Of a stretch of 64,000 nt of DNA, positions 44,721 through 55,576 are shown piece by piece; positions within the stretch are counted from its first letter, which is position 1, and the number at the start of each line of letters is the position of its first letter. Source of the DNA: Pisolithus tinctorius (taxonomy: Eukaryota; Basidiomycota; Agaricomycetes; Boletales; Pisolithaceae); NCBI GenBank assembly GCA_024663395.1, contig JANFAH010000002.1, positions 62,001 to 126,000 on the forward strand. Reading direction: 5' to 3'. A program made the position numbers and the translations under genes. The notes under the pieces are model-generated. The model worked only from the letters and a program-made list of their open reading frames with translations. It made no database searches and had not been told where the DNA came from.

Positions 44721-45747
44721 AATGTTTTTTTGGTCAGCCACAATTATCATATTTTGGGTCTCAGCACTGTACTCTGCTGCTCTGCAACTCTGAAGTGGGT
44801 GAATGGGCTTGATTTCATCACAGTCCAGCATGTTCCTGTCTGTTGCTTTGTGAATGGGTGTGAGTGTGGTAAACAAGGTGCCTGCTATGCAAAATGGCCT
44901 CATTCTAGTTTCTATAATGTGAGCCATATAAAGAAGGGTCTTAAGTAGGAAAGAGGGGTAATACCTAAGTCTAATGAAGCCAAAGTTGAGTATGGGAGGA
45001 AGGAAATGCAGAGAAGCCCATGAAACAACTGTAATATTGAATATGAATAATGGAATATGGATGGAGAATGTGGCTAAACATGGACAGTGCTACTGATAAT
45101 ACACATGATAGTGTAGATTATGTGTAATGATGCAAATGTTGACATGTAGTGTTTGTGCATTATGGACAAGTTTGCATGGATATACTATGAATAGCAAACT
45201 ATAAGGATATTATGGATGATATTGTGCAAACATTGAGCTTCAACATTTGTGTGATTGGTAGTTAATCAATTATATGATGTGACCCATGCTATGGTGTGTG
45301 ACATGAACTATTTATATAGAGTCCAGAACATTGATGTAATTTGAATTAAATCTACAGATGTGAAGAGTACATATTTAATGAAACAATGGATCAACACATG
45401 AGATCTTGGTTCTGATCATAAGATGTGAAGCAGGATGAAGAATGAATATATATATGTGATCACATGATTTAAATTCCACAATGCAGAAGTATCAACACTT
45501 AACTGCTGAAAACACAAGCACATACAAGATGGACAGAGGTATGATTATAAGCTGACTGTGGGGAACTGATTCAGCAAGTTGACTTGATGACATCTAATCT
45601 AGGATATTTGAAATGATAGATGGACATGATTGATGAAATGAGGTGGATAAGGGGAGGTAAGATATGTCACAGATGGAAGAGATAAAGAATTGACTGACCT
45701 GTTTTATTTCAAACTGATACCAGGACAACAACCATGCTTGAGACAAT
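44721..45747. other. Upstream region of second ParB-like gene
   Basis: AT-rich, with no gene. It carries TTTGTGCA and TGCAAAT motifs (about 45130-45260) that look like CpG-decayed forms of the TTTGCGCA motifs upstream of copy 1. Confidence 0.4.
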
Positions 45748-48210
45748 ATGCCACCTAAGAAGTCAGCACAAGGTTGGGGCAGGAAGGATGGAAAGGAAGG
45801 GGTGGGGAAGGTGAGTGTTGTATGTTTCAGTGGAAGTATGATACTCACAAGGCAAGGCTGATGCACAGAAGATGACACTTGGGGAGAGTCTCCTTGTTGG
45901 TGGGGGAGGGAGATTGCAGAAGGCAACACTCAATGATAAGGTGCAAGCTCACCAAGAGCTGGAGAAGGGGGCAAAGCAAGCGATTGTGGGGATTGCAAGG
46001 TTTGATTTGATAGAGAACATGGATTGACTTATGTTTGGGATCTGGAATTCCCAACAGGTCATTCAGGCACAGGTAATGAACCTTACAAATTCATTTTTGC
46101 AGAATGGATTGGATTGATTCAATGCAGCACACATGATACCACTGGTGATCAACAAGCAATGGATAAAGAAGGATTTGTATATGACTGGAAACCCTATTGA
46201 CCTTGGCCTCAAACAGATACCACTGCTTGAAATCAATGAAACCATCACCATGAAAAATTGGAGCATCCCTGCTGCTGGCAGTCAGCACTGTACACATGCA
46301 CTGAAGGCCTGGCATGAGAAGAAGAAGAAGTGATTGCATGAGCTGGAGCTGTTGATCAAACAGTTGAAGAAGCAGGATATGGAGGAGGTGACTGAGGCAG
46401 ATATTGGGGAACTCAATGATTATCTCAAGGAGGTCGATGACATCAAGGGTCTACTGGGATATGGAGGACAGTGGCTGGTTATGATATACAGTAAAGGTGA
46501 GTTTCTATGATCTATTGGTCTCAATGGGTGCAATCCTGCAAATGTTGAGAATCCAGATCTGCATGTTTATGCAATGATCCTCCAGTGACATACCTGATGT
46601 CATTGGATCACCTGTATATCTATACATATCAAGGTTCTCAACATCAGCATGGATATCCACATACCATGATCTACCTACCAACCATGAACCCACAAGCTGC
46701 CTATCAGCACAAATGTTGGCATCCAATGTTTGTGCATTGTGTTCTATTCTATGAATACTGACAGATCACACAGGTGACATCAATGAAAAACTGGACTGTT
46801 CATCTTGCAAAATGAATGCAAGCACATGTACGTTGAAGCACCAGCAGAGGGCCTCATCCAGCAGTTTAAAGAGGCCCTTGTATTGGGTCACAAGTGGTAT
46901 GACATCCCTCGCACTGGAGTCAATGCTGGTCCTGTCAGAAAACAGATGGAACTCCTATCCCAAGATTATGTATTCAAGTTGATGTCATTCATGAACTCAG
47001 CATCTACCCATTACATCCATTCCCCAATATTTGACCTCAATAAACTGCATGTGATGATGATGAGCCCAGGGGGGAGGGTAAGTGTGATGTTGTTGAAGTG
47101 CAGATCATGCTGACTACACTACATCAATAGATCATCACTTATGTGATGTCCACCCTTGAAGAGAAGCTCACTCTGTGTTTCAACACCATTGCAGAATTCA
47201 AAGATCTCAACAAGAAGGCAAGCAAGTATGATGTGTCTGTTGAGAAAGATCAAGCCTGTGACCATCTCCAGTCCATAATTGACACCTTGAAGAGGGCCTT
47301 GCCTCTGTGCCAGGCAATTGTTCCAAAAGTCCAGGACATCATTGATGCAGTCTTTGCAGGCCATCTGTTTGCTGACTCAGAGACTTTGGGTCATCTCTGT
47401 CAAGCACATTCATTTGTATGCCAGTCCACATTCAATTGATACTGCCACACTCTCATCATCACGCTTGAGGAGGAGATCACACAGATGAAGGAGGACATTT
47501 CATTATATGAGAATGACATAAAGAAGGTGATTCAGATGTCCCCAGCAAAGATAAGTCTGCTCCTCAGTGAATGGTGTTCAGATGAACCATTCTACCTCTT
47601 CCCCCTCCCATCATATCATCTCATCAAGGCAATGAACAAGCACCTTCTCAGGATCAATGGTGCATTGCTTGAAGTAAGTCATCCAATCATATCCATGCCA
47701 GCTGCTAACCGTGCACACAGTATGCATCATGGTGGTTGCCATTCATCCACCATGACAAGTTCCATCCACACAACTGGTCACCTGGATCTGCAAGCACAGA
47801 CATGGTCAGGGCAGTGTTGGTGCACAGGTTGCTGAAGATGGATGGGTGCATTTCAGCCACCAATGAGGTTCATCTGGCAACATATCATTCATGTTTGGTT
47901 GTGCCAATTCCATGACAGATCATTGCTATGATATTCTCACAATATGCAATGTTCTTACAGATGGAAGACTCTCTCGCACACAAAGAGCCCATCCACCATC
48001 AGCTAACTCAGATGAAATTACTCTCTGTATTTGGTCAACTCAAGCAGGATGATGATGAGGACTCAAATCCAAAGGGAAAAGGAAAGGCGAAGGCAAGGGC
48101 AGAGGATGATGAGGGAGATGATGATGGAGGACAGGAGGACATGCCAGTTAGAGATGATGGTGATGATGATGAGGGTTCTGGTGGAGATGTCTCTGATGCA
48201 TGTGATCAAG
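45748..48210 (+). pseudogene. ParB-like domain protein, copy 2, 5' part
   Basis: Starts at 45748 (MPPKKSAQG) and aligns with copy 1 exon by exon: AIVGIARFDLIENM with ALMGYARLDVLKNR, IPLVINKQWIKKDLY with IPLIVSKSLIKQDTY, EAPAEGLIQQF with ESPMEGLIQFF, and MSTLEEKLTLCFN with MVGCLERRFRMCFN. It then goes beyond copy 1: a further exon (about 47955-48210) ends in a lysine-rich and Asp/Glu-rich linker. The GGQHR motif has become GSQHC. An in-frame TGA sits in GLD*FNAAH (about 46114), another follows the KKKK stretch (about 46332), and there is a frameshift near 46800. The Gypsy element is inserted after 48210. The remainder is at 60052-61150. Confidence 0.65.
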
Positions 48211-48215
48211 GTGAG

Positions 48216-48899
48216 TGTTATGCCAATGACTCGTATCACACCATGAATCAAGTGCAATGTAGCACAAGCACATGACTGCATGAGAAGGGGTGTGTAATTT
48301 AACTTCACTAGTGGCGGAACACTAGTCTTGGCCAACCAAAGTCATACTGTTGAGTCCTCGTGGGTACAGCAAGCAGAGCTAAGGGTGGTTGCAAAGTAGA
48401 TTTTGAATGGAGGGCAGAGTACAATACATGCAGGTTTATATACGTATGTAGAGTACCTGCAGAACAAACATTCAAAAATGTTTAAACTGTCTACTCCCAC
48501 CTCGTTAAGGCAGGACGGAGCAACTCGGAGCCACTGCTGTGCAGGGTGCAAGTGCAACTGTGTCTGTGGGCGCAAGGGTGAATGGGGTAGACAGGGGAAT
48601 GAGGGATTAACCGTGTTAAGGCTGTATACAGGGGTAAGTGAACAACCCAGGGTAGATGGGGTGAACATGTCATGTGACCATGTGGATCACAGAAGGAAGG
48701 GGAATGGACACAATGTCTGGATATAGTACAACATGGGGTAGACAGGGGTCTACCATAAAAGGAAAGCATAGAGGAGAAACATATGGAACACAAGACTAAG
48801 TCTTGCAAGGGCAAAAGGGAACATCCCCTGAGGTGGGATGGTGCACAAACAGATGATGCAAATGTCTGCAAGAGGAAACAATGTGAGCGCAGCATAACA
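48216..48899 (-). repeat. 3' LTR of Gypsy element
   Basis: 684 bp, about 90% like the 5' LTR by eye. Several differences are CpG-type (for example GGAGCAACTCGGAGCC here and GGTGCAACTCAGAGCC there). Confidence 0.9.
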
Positions 48900-48977
48900 T
48901 CACCCCCCCCCCCTCAAGGCCTGAGGTCCTCCAAAGGCAGGTAGAGGCCTTGTTCTACCCAAGAGCAGATTTCCAAG

Positions 48978-50292
48978 TTAGTTGCTACTGCGAGTTGGGC
49001 AGTTAGATGACCAATGTCCAAGGCATGAACATTGGTAGCAGGCAAATTGGTGTAGGGGATGCTGCCAATCGATGGGAATGAGCCCACCAAGTTCTCTCTT
49101 GCTGAGGGTGGAGATAGGTACTGGGATGAAGGGAGAAGCCGGAATATTTCTTGATGTCTGAAAAGCGTAGAAGAGGGCTCTTCCAGCTGAACCTCCTTGG
49201 GCCTGGGTGAAGAAGTCAAGCCAGTCGTGGGGAGTCCCATTGAAGGGGACTGATGCGAGTGCATCTGCGATGGCCTGGAAGTGTTCTCGACCCTGGCCCA
49301 GTATAATCTTCTCCCAGCAATCACAACACCTCAGTTTGACATTTCTGTCAGTCTCTCCACTTCCTCTGGGTCCATGTTGTGTCGATCTTCCGTGACAGGC
49401 TTCTTTGTCCTCGACCTCCTGTGCTTCTTTTCTGTCAGGGACCGAAGGTAGGCTCAGTCTTCCAGGCACTGTTTGACTCACTGGAGGGAAGAGCCCATGG
49501 ACCACGATGTCAACAGGGAGCCTGTCGAGAAAGGAATGGAAGGAGGATATTAACGAGGGACCATAGTCTTCATGAACAATTTTGACGATGGCCTCCTGCA
49601 TTTTGAGGGCTTCCTGGAGGACGGAGGAGCTGGTCCAGTCAATCGCTTCGAAGGTATGCACTTTGAAACTTCCTTCCGCGGTTCCGACCTGATCATACAT
49701 GCGCTTACCAATCACTTCTGAGCTTCTGAAGATTGTAGACAGCATCCATAGATGCTCATGGCATTCTCCTGCTCTCCAGCCATGTGATTCCCAGTGCTCA
49801 AAGTCATTAAGCAGCTGCACATAACTGAGGAAGAGGCTTGCCTCAGGAGCCAGCCTGCTGGTGCTTGTGGCAGGGGCTGCTGGTGCTGCTGTGGGGGCCG
49901 AGAGGTCAGCCAGTGAGACTGAAGGTGCTGGAGTGGATGGGCCAGCATGAGGGACTGGGGATGGTGACTTATAACCAGCTTGGGAGAGGGGAGGGGTATT
50001 GCACAATCTGAAAGAGGCATCATAGTGAGGCTTGGATGGTCCCGAGTGAGCCTTGGACTTTCCCTTGCAGGCATCCTTGCAGGCTCTTTGCGAAGAGGGG
50101 ACCGAGCAGATGACTGGGTATGGATATGGGCATGTGGCAGAGGCAACAGAGTCGTGAAGGGGTTGGTATGGGCCACCATGTGAGGAGTGGGAGGATATTG
50201 TGGGGGATGGGGAGTGTAGTGCTCCATGGGGGTGTATTGGTGGTTCTGATAGGTGTGGAGGGGTGCTGGCATAGTGATCAAAGTAGGGACGG
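48978..50292 (-). CDS. Third Gypsy reading frame with C-terminal zinc knuckle (main part)
   Basis: The frame begins at 52205, 8 nt after the pol stop, is interrupted by a solo LTR, and continues here to 48978. It lies downstream of pol, where some retroelements carry an extra gene. The start is Pro/Ser/His-rich. The middle has helical stretches (SYVQLLNDFEHWESHGW, CHEHLWMLSTIFRSSEVIGKRMYDQVG). The end has a CCHC knuckle, CYQCSCLGHWSSNC. No envelope-like membrane segment is visible. It resembles a gag-type protein placed at the wrong end of the element. Its frame is open over more than 340 codons while gag and pol are decayed. Confidence 0.6.
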
Positions 50293-52112
50293 TGTCACAC
50301 ACCAAAGGTGTTTGGTGAGGTGGACATGGATGTAGCTGATGAATGGAGATGAAGACCATAGCCCTCATGTGAAGAAGGACAGCCAGAAATGTTGGCAGTC
50401 ATCCCTCGCACAAGAACGAGTTGTCAATGCCAAAGAAAAAGGAGGAAGCGAGTTAAGCGCCAATAAAGTTCTTAAGCGCCCGTGTATGGCATTCCGGTTT
50501 TCGACATATCTCCGCCAATTCTGCAGACACCGAAACCATTCCCACACTCGCTTGTAGTGCTCAGCCATGTGATCCTACCTTCCAAAATTGGAAAGGATTT
50601 GCACACTCCACACGTTTCTACAGCACTCCCTCCAAAAGACGCTCATTTCACTAATTCTTCTGATATGGCCGCCTCCACATCAATCATTTCGCTTGTCCCC
50701 TTTGCTAGGGACCATGGCTACATATATCTACCAGGAGTTCCTACTAGCTTCCGTCCTGAAGCATCCTGGTACATCCCACCCTCGTCTGCCCCCTCTCAGC
50801 CCATCCAGCTTGGACAGCGTGTTCTTTTTGTCAGTATGACCTCTAGGAGGACTTTCTTTGGTCGCCTCAGGTCTGTCATTCGCTTGGAAAGGTCTTATGT
50901 GGTCGTTTCAGTCTCTCCGGTCCAAGAAGCATATGGATCCTTCCTCCCTGCTCCCTGCAACGTCTTCATACCAGTCTTGTCCATCATTCTTCCAAAATTG
51001 CGACAGCTACAGTATAATCTACTGTTCTCCACTCTCCCTGATCGCATCCATGATGAGTATGATGCACATCTTGCCTCCTTATTGCAAGATACAGCAGAAG
51101 ACGCTCCCCCTTCATCCTCTCTTCCAACAGAGCCTCATTCATGAAGTTTTTATTTGCTTCACTGAGAGGACAGTAAGGGGGGGAAAGTTGTGATCCCCTA
51201 TGCTCCTGTCACCCCACAGACCCCCAAAGCTTGACCCCTGTTGACATCTGACTCACCCTGTCCACTTTTGGATGTACTATATCGGCATCAGATCAGCGCT
51301 GCCTCTCTGTCATCCCACTTTGGCCCAGAGGCGATCTCTTCGAGATGTGACATGCACAGCCTCCCCCTAATGCGATTCCAGTGCACTTTCCCAGTTTCTG
51401 ACATTACTTGACTCATACTTTGACATTCTGACTGTCTTTGACTCACCTATTGCCAATACTTACCAATCTTTTGCCCTTGCTTACTGATTCTTCGCTTTTT
51501 GGCTTACTTATCCTTACCAATGCTCACCAATGCTTTCTAAGACGATTACCCACCGCTTACATTCCTTACTCATCAGTTACCAATCACTTACCAAGTGTTT
51601 GCACCTTGTTTTCCATAGGCAACGCCCCTGTGCTGTATATAAATCACTGTACTTAGGTAGCAAAAAAAAGAGAGAGAGAGAAGACATCAGAGAGCCCCTC
51701 TGGCTCGCATTTTATTATCATTCAGTAAATCATTCAGCAGCTTCAATAGTTGAGACTTTATTAAGGGTCTAACTATCATCTACTTCGCTTATTCTCATCT
51801 ATCATTGATCTACTTCGCCCCAAGTCCTCCCTGAGCTCAGTGAAGCTCAGGGCATCGAATTAAGTCGTCATCCACCCTTCTGTAGGCTGACAGCAGTCTA
51901 CCCCATCGCTTCCTCTCGCATTCCTGCTCCTTCTTCATCAGGAGCACCCCCAACCCTCAGCACTCATCTTTGAGTGTTGTAGTTCGCAAAAAACCCTCCC
52001 AAAGAACAGGTTCCACCATCTAGGTACCGCATAGGCACACCACCACTTGCTTTCATTGTCTTTTGTGTTGGTTTTGGTTGGTTTCCACCACTGAACCTCA
52101 CTTTGACTCACA
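50293..52112 (+). mobile_element. Solo LTR, copy 1
   Basis: Begins TGTCACACACCAAAGG and ends TTGACTCACA, flanked by ACGG on both sides (50289-50292 and 52113-52116). It has a TATA-like box (GTATATAAATCACTG, about 51635) and AG-rich sequence after it (about 51662-51685). It is 1,820 bp with an open frame at 50665-51144. It lies in the third frame of the Gypsy element. Confidence 0.85.
50665..51144 (+). CDS. LTR-embedded 159-aa protein, copy 1
   Basis: The frame from ATG at 50665 to the stop is 159 aa, exactly as long as in copy 2. Shared blocks are YLPGVPTSF, LGQRVL, VSMTSRRTFFGRLRSV, RLERSYVVVSVSP, EAYGSFLPAPC and LRQLQYNLL; the tail is Pro/Ser-rich. It has no similarity that I recognise to gag, pol or env. 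It lies in the 5' part of the LTR, before the TATA-like box. A conserved frame in three LTR copies suggests a real protein, but transcription from the LTR itself would start downstream of it, so its promoter is unclear. Confidence 0.55.
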   Translation: MAASTSIISLVPFARDHGYIYLPGVPTSFRPEASWYIPPSSAPSQPIQLGQRVLFVSMTSRRTFFGRLRSVIRLERSYVVVSVSPVQEAYGSFLPAPCNVFIPVLSIILPKLRQLQYNLLFSTLPDRIHDEYDAHLASLLQDTAEDAPPSSSLPTEPHS

Positions 52113-52205
52113 ACGGGAAGGGTCGTAGGGTTTGTTGATGTCGGCATGGAAGTCATTGTCAAAATAGTCAGAGCTGGGGTTCTCAGTGTTGGGGGTGTAG
52201 GACAT
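52113..52205 (-). CDS. Start of third Gypsy frame
   Basis: ATG at 52205 (MSYTPNTENPSSDYF), 8 nt beyond the pol stop at 52213-52215. It continues across the solo LTR into 50292-48978. Confidence 0.5.
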
Positions 52206-52212
52206 AGCGTGT

Positions 52213-52875
52213 TCAGAGGTTGTGAATGCGCTTGTACTCCGCAAGAACTTCTGGGGCATTTATAAGGTTTTCCTCGCTCTCCCAACTGTTCTGGGAATGT
52301 GGGTAACTGAGCCATTTGACGAGGTAGAGGTGTTTTTGCTGTGGGGTTACACCAGGCTCTTTTGACGATGACTTGACCTTGTGTGCATGTTTGTGTTTAA
52401 GTATAGCTTCAACCTCCCATTTGTTCTTGTCTCCTACCAGTTCTGGTGGAGGCAGGGGTTTAGCTGGGCCATACTTGTGCATTTCGACAAAGGGGGTAAG
52501 CTTGGATGTGTGGAACACAGGGTGTATCCACCAGTTAGGGGGTAACTGCAGCTTGTAGGCAACCAGGCTGATCTGTTCAGAAATTACAAATGGGCCATGA
52601 TGTTGGGGCGCAAGCTTCTTCGATGGAACATCCCTTTTTAGGTCAGAAGCACCCAACCAAACCTTATCTCCTATGGCGAACTCCATGTAGGTCCCTTTTG
52701 ATTGCTGTTTCATCAACTCCTGCACTTCTTTATGCGTGATTATCACAGCATCCTGATTAGCAGCCAACTGCTCGAGTCAATCACCCACAAGCGACTCCTG
52801 CAGGGGTTGTCCCATAGGGTAGGGAGTGGGGTCGAACCCATACATGAGTGAGTAAGGCAATTGGTTGTGGGACGA
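52213..52875 (-). pseudogene. Gypsy integrase C-terminus and chromodomain
   Basis: After the LTR break come YSLMYGFDPTP and a linker with an in-frame TGA (VGD*LEQL, about 52778, fits CGA). Then follow the GPY/F-like module (HHGPFVI, YKLQLPP, HPVFHTSKLTPF) and a chromodomain (WEVEAILKHK, YLVKWLSYPHSQNSWE, EVLAEYKR). Chromodomains steer chromoviruses to heterochromatin; here that fits the repeat-rich setting. Confidence 0.85.
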
Positions 52876-54716
52876 TGTCACACACCAAAGGTGTTGTGGA
52901 CATGGTTACAGCTGACTCTGCCTAACTTGTTGACAAGTTGTGTGCAATGCCCATGCATGCAGATGAAGACTAAAGGCCTCATGCGTAGAAAGACTGTTGG
53001 ACGTGAACAGTCATCCTTCGCACAAGATCGAGTCGTCAGTGCTAAAGAGAAAAGAGGAAGCGAGTTAAGTGCGCATTAAAAGTTTTTAGTGCCCATGTAC
53101 GGCATTCCGGTTTCCGTCATGTCTCCACCGTTTCCAAAGATATCAACTCGGTTCGCATGCTCGCTTAAAGTGCTCAGCCCCACGATTCTTCCTTCCAAAT
53201 TTGGAGAGGATCCTCGCACCCTACGTGTTTCTACAGCACTCCATCCGTCAGACGCTCATTTTGCGAAGTCCATCAATCATGGCCACCTCTTCGTCAGTCA
53301 TCTCGCTTGTCTCATTTGCCAGAGACAATGGCTACGTATATCTGCCAGGCGTTCCCACCAGCTTCCTTCCTGAAGCCCCCTGGTTCATCCCGTTGTTGTC
53401 AGCCCCATCCCATCCCATGCAGCTTGGTCAGCGTGTTCTCCTTGTCAGTATGACTTCCAGAAGGACGTTCTTTGGTCGCCTCAGGTCTGTCACTCGGTTA
53501 GAAAGGTCTTATGTGGTCGTTTCAGTCTCCCCTCTTGATGAAGCATATGGATCGTTCCTCCCTGCTCCCTGCACCGTCTTTATTCCAATCTCGTCCGTCA
53601 TTCTTCCCGCGTTGCGACAGCTGCAGTATAATCTACTGTCCTCCAGCCTCCCTGATCGCATTCATGACAAGTATGACATGCATCTTGCCTTCCTACTGCA
53701 AGATCCAGCAGAAGACATCCCCCCTTCTCCTCCTCCTCCATCAGAACCCCGTCCATGAAGTTTTTGTTAACTTCGCTGAGAGGATGGAAGGGTGGGAGAT
53801 GCGATCGCGTATGCTCTCATTGCCCCACAGACCCCCAATGCCCTAGCCCCCTTTGACGCCTGACTCATGCCCTTCAATTCTGGAATTAATACTTCCCTAT
53901 CTGGAAACACCGTCCATCTGTCATGCCATCTTTGGATCTAGAGATGTCTCCGCCGAGATCTGACTTGCATCGCCACCCCCTAATGTGATATCAGTGCGCT
54001 TACTCAGTTTCTGACTCTATTTGACTCGTTCTGTGATATTTTGACTATCCTTGACTCGTTCATTGCCAATACTTACCAATCCTCCTTGCTTGCTTACTTT
54101 TCATTTCTCGCTTACTCATCATGATTACTCAGTCCTTACTCATTACTTACCAAGTGTTTGTGCCTTGTTTGTCACAAGCTGTGCTCCCCCCACAGTATAT
54201 AAACCCCCATGTACTTAGCTACCCAGAATCAATTCAGAAGTCATCCAGCAGTCAGTCCAGAGCCTATCTCGTCGTCGACAGTTGAGGCTCCACGAAGGGG
54301 TCTATCTGTCATCATTTGTATACTTGGTAGTTGAGGCTCATTCGGAAGAGTCTATCTGCCTCCATCATTCATCTGAAGCTTCCTCTTAGTCAGCAGTCTT
54401 AGTCATCCTCCCACTCCTGCATAACTCGTCATTGACTTGTGCAAGGAGCACATTTACTTGAAGTCCATTACTTGAAGTACCTTTCGGCTGAACACCTTCG
54501 CTCTGTTCAGCATCCCCTTCTCAATCAGCATTCATTCATCCTCTCCTGCGTAACTCGTCGTCGACTTGTGCCAGGAGCACTTCTACTTGAAGTTCCCCCC
54601 CCACATTTAGGTTTCTGCCCTCCAGGTTCCGCGGAGGCACACCACCACTCGCTCTACTTTTGTCTTTTGTGTTGGTTTTGGTTGGTTTTCACTGCCTTTC
54701 CACACTTTGACTCACA
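52876..54716 (+). mobile_element. Solo LTR, copy 2
   Basis: 1,841 bp from TGTCACACACC to TTGACTCACA, with ACGA on both sides (52872-52875 and 54717-54720). TATA-like box CAGTATATAAACCCCC is at about 54194. It interrupts the Gypsy integrase: removing it and one ACGA restores HNSHVHSSHNQLPYSLMY in frame. It keeps many CpGs, unlike copy 3, so it is the youngest of the three. Confidence 0.88.
53279..53758 (+). CDS. LTR-embedded 159-aa protein, copy 2
   Basis: ATG at 53279, 159 aa, same length and block order as copy 1 and about three quarters identical by eye. The nucleotide flanks upstream (53100-53270) are also conserved between copies. No domain is recognised. Confidence 0.55.
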   Translation: MATSSSVISLVSFARDNGYVYLPGVPTSFLPEAPWFIPLLSAPSHPMQLGQRVLLVSMTSRRTFFGRLRSVTRLERSYVVVSVSPLDEAYGSFLPAPCTVFIPISSVILPALRQLQYNLLSSSLPDRIHDKYDMHLAFLLQDPAEDIPPSPPPPSEPRP

Positions 54717-55576
54717 ACGAGTGTACATGCGAATTGTGCGCCATTTGTGTGTCAGGAAGTTTCATGTGCCAGTTGTGTGGGTCCATGTCTGCATACATAT
54801 GGAGGTAGGTGCCAACCTCTTGGTTAACATGTTCAGCCTTGCCATTGGTCTGTGGATGGTATGCAGTGGAAGCCTTCAATTTGATGCTGAGGGCTCAGTA
54901 GAGGTCCCAAGTGAAGGTGGACATGAATTGAGGACCATGGTCTGAGATAATGGCCTCCAGGACACCCCAATGTGGGTAGACATAGGCATGGTAGAGGTCT
55001 GCCACTCCTACACTGTCTACAGTTTTAGTAGTTGGTAGGAAGAATGCACCTTTTGTTAGTCCTTGGTCAACGATTGTGAGGATTGAATCGTATTTTCCTC
55101 CAGACAGGGGCAGATCCATTACGAGATCCATAGAGATCTGTTTGAAGGGGAAGGGGTTCTTCACTATGTCATGTGGGGTGATGGGAGTGTCATTGGATGG
55201 GTGTTAACTTTGTTGGCTTGACAAGAGGGGCACCCTCTGCAGTAGTTGTGGATGGACTGGTACATCCCAGGCCACCATATGTATTTGTTCATTTCTTTGT
55301 CATAGCTTTCACTCCAGGGTGTCTGAACATGGGGGTATCATGGTACTGCCGAAGGATGTCTTGGCAGACCAGTTCTGGTACGAAGATCCTTCTTCCTTTT
55401 CTCCTGACTCCATCAGACCCTTCTGTTGTTTCAGGGGCCAAGAGGGATGTGGATGCTTCTTTCACCTCCTGGTACAGGTCAGCATTCAGCTGGAAAATGC
55501 ATCCTTTACCTTTCTGAACCTTTGGCTTATCCTCAGACAGGCATTCAGTGGTATCTGGCTCTTTGAAGGAGACCTT
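54717..55576 (-). pseudogene. Gypsy integrase, N-terminal zinc domain and core
   Basis: The His-His-Cys-Cys region lies near 55300 (YHDTPMFRHPGVKAM). The core has SMDLVMDLPLS with the first Asp and ISDHGPQFMSTF with the second (54910-55150). Stops and shifts occur between the domains. It is split from the C-terminal part by solo LTR copy 2. Confidence 0.8.

Noticed and set aside
53201..53278. Upstream extension of the LTR protein to 185 or more codons
   Set aside because: The upstream part is not conserved between copies, while the ATG at 53279 gives the same 159-aa length as copy 1.
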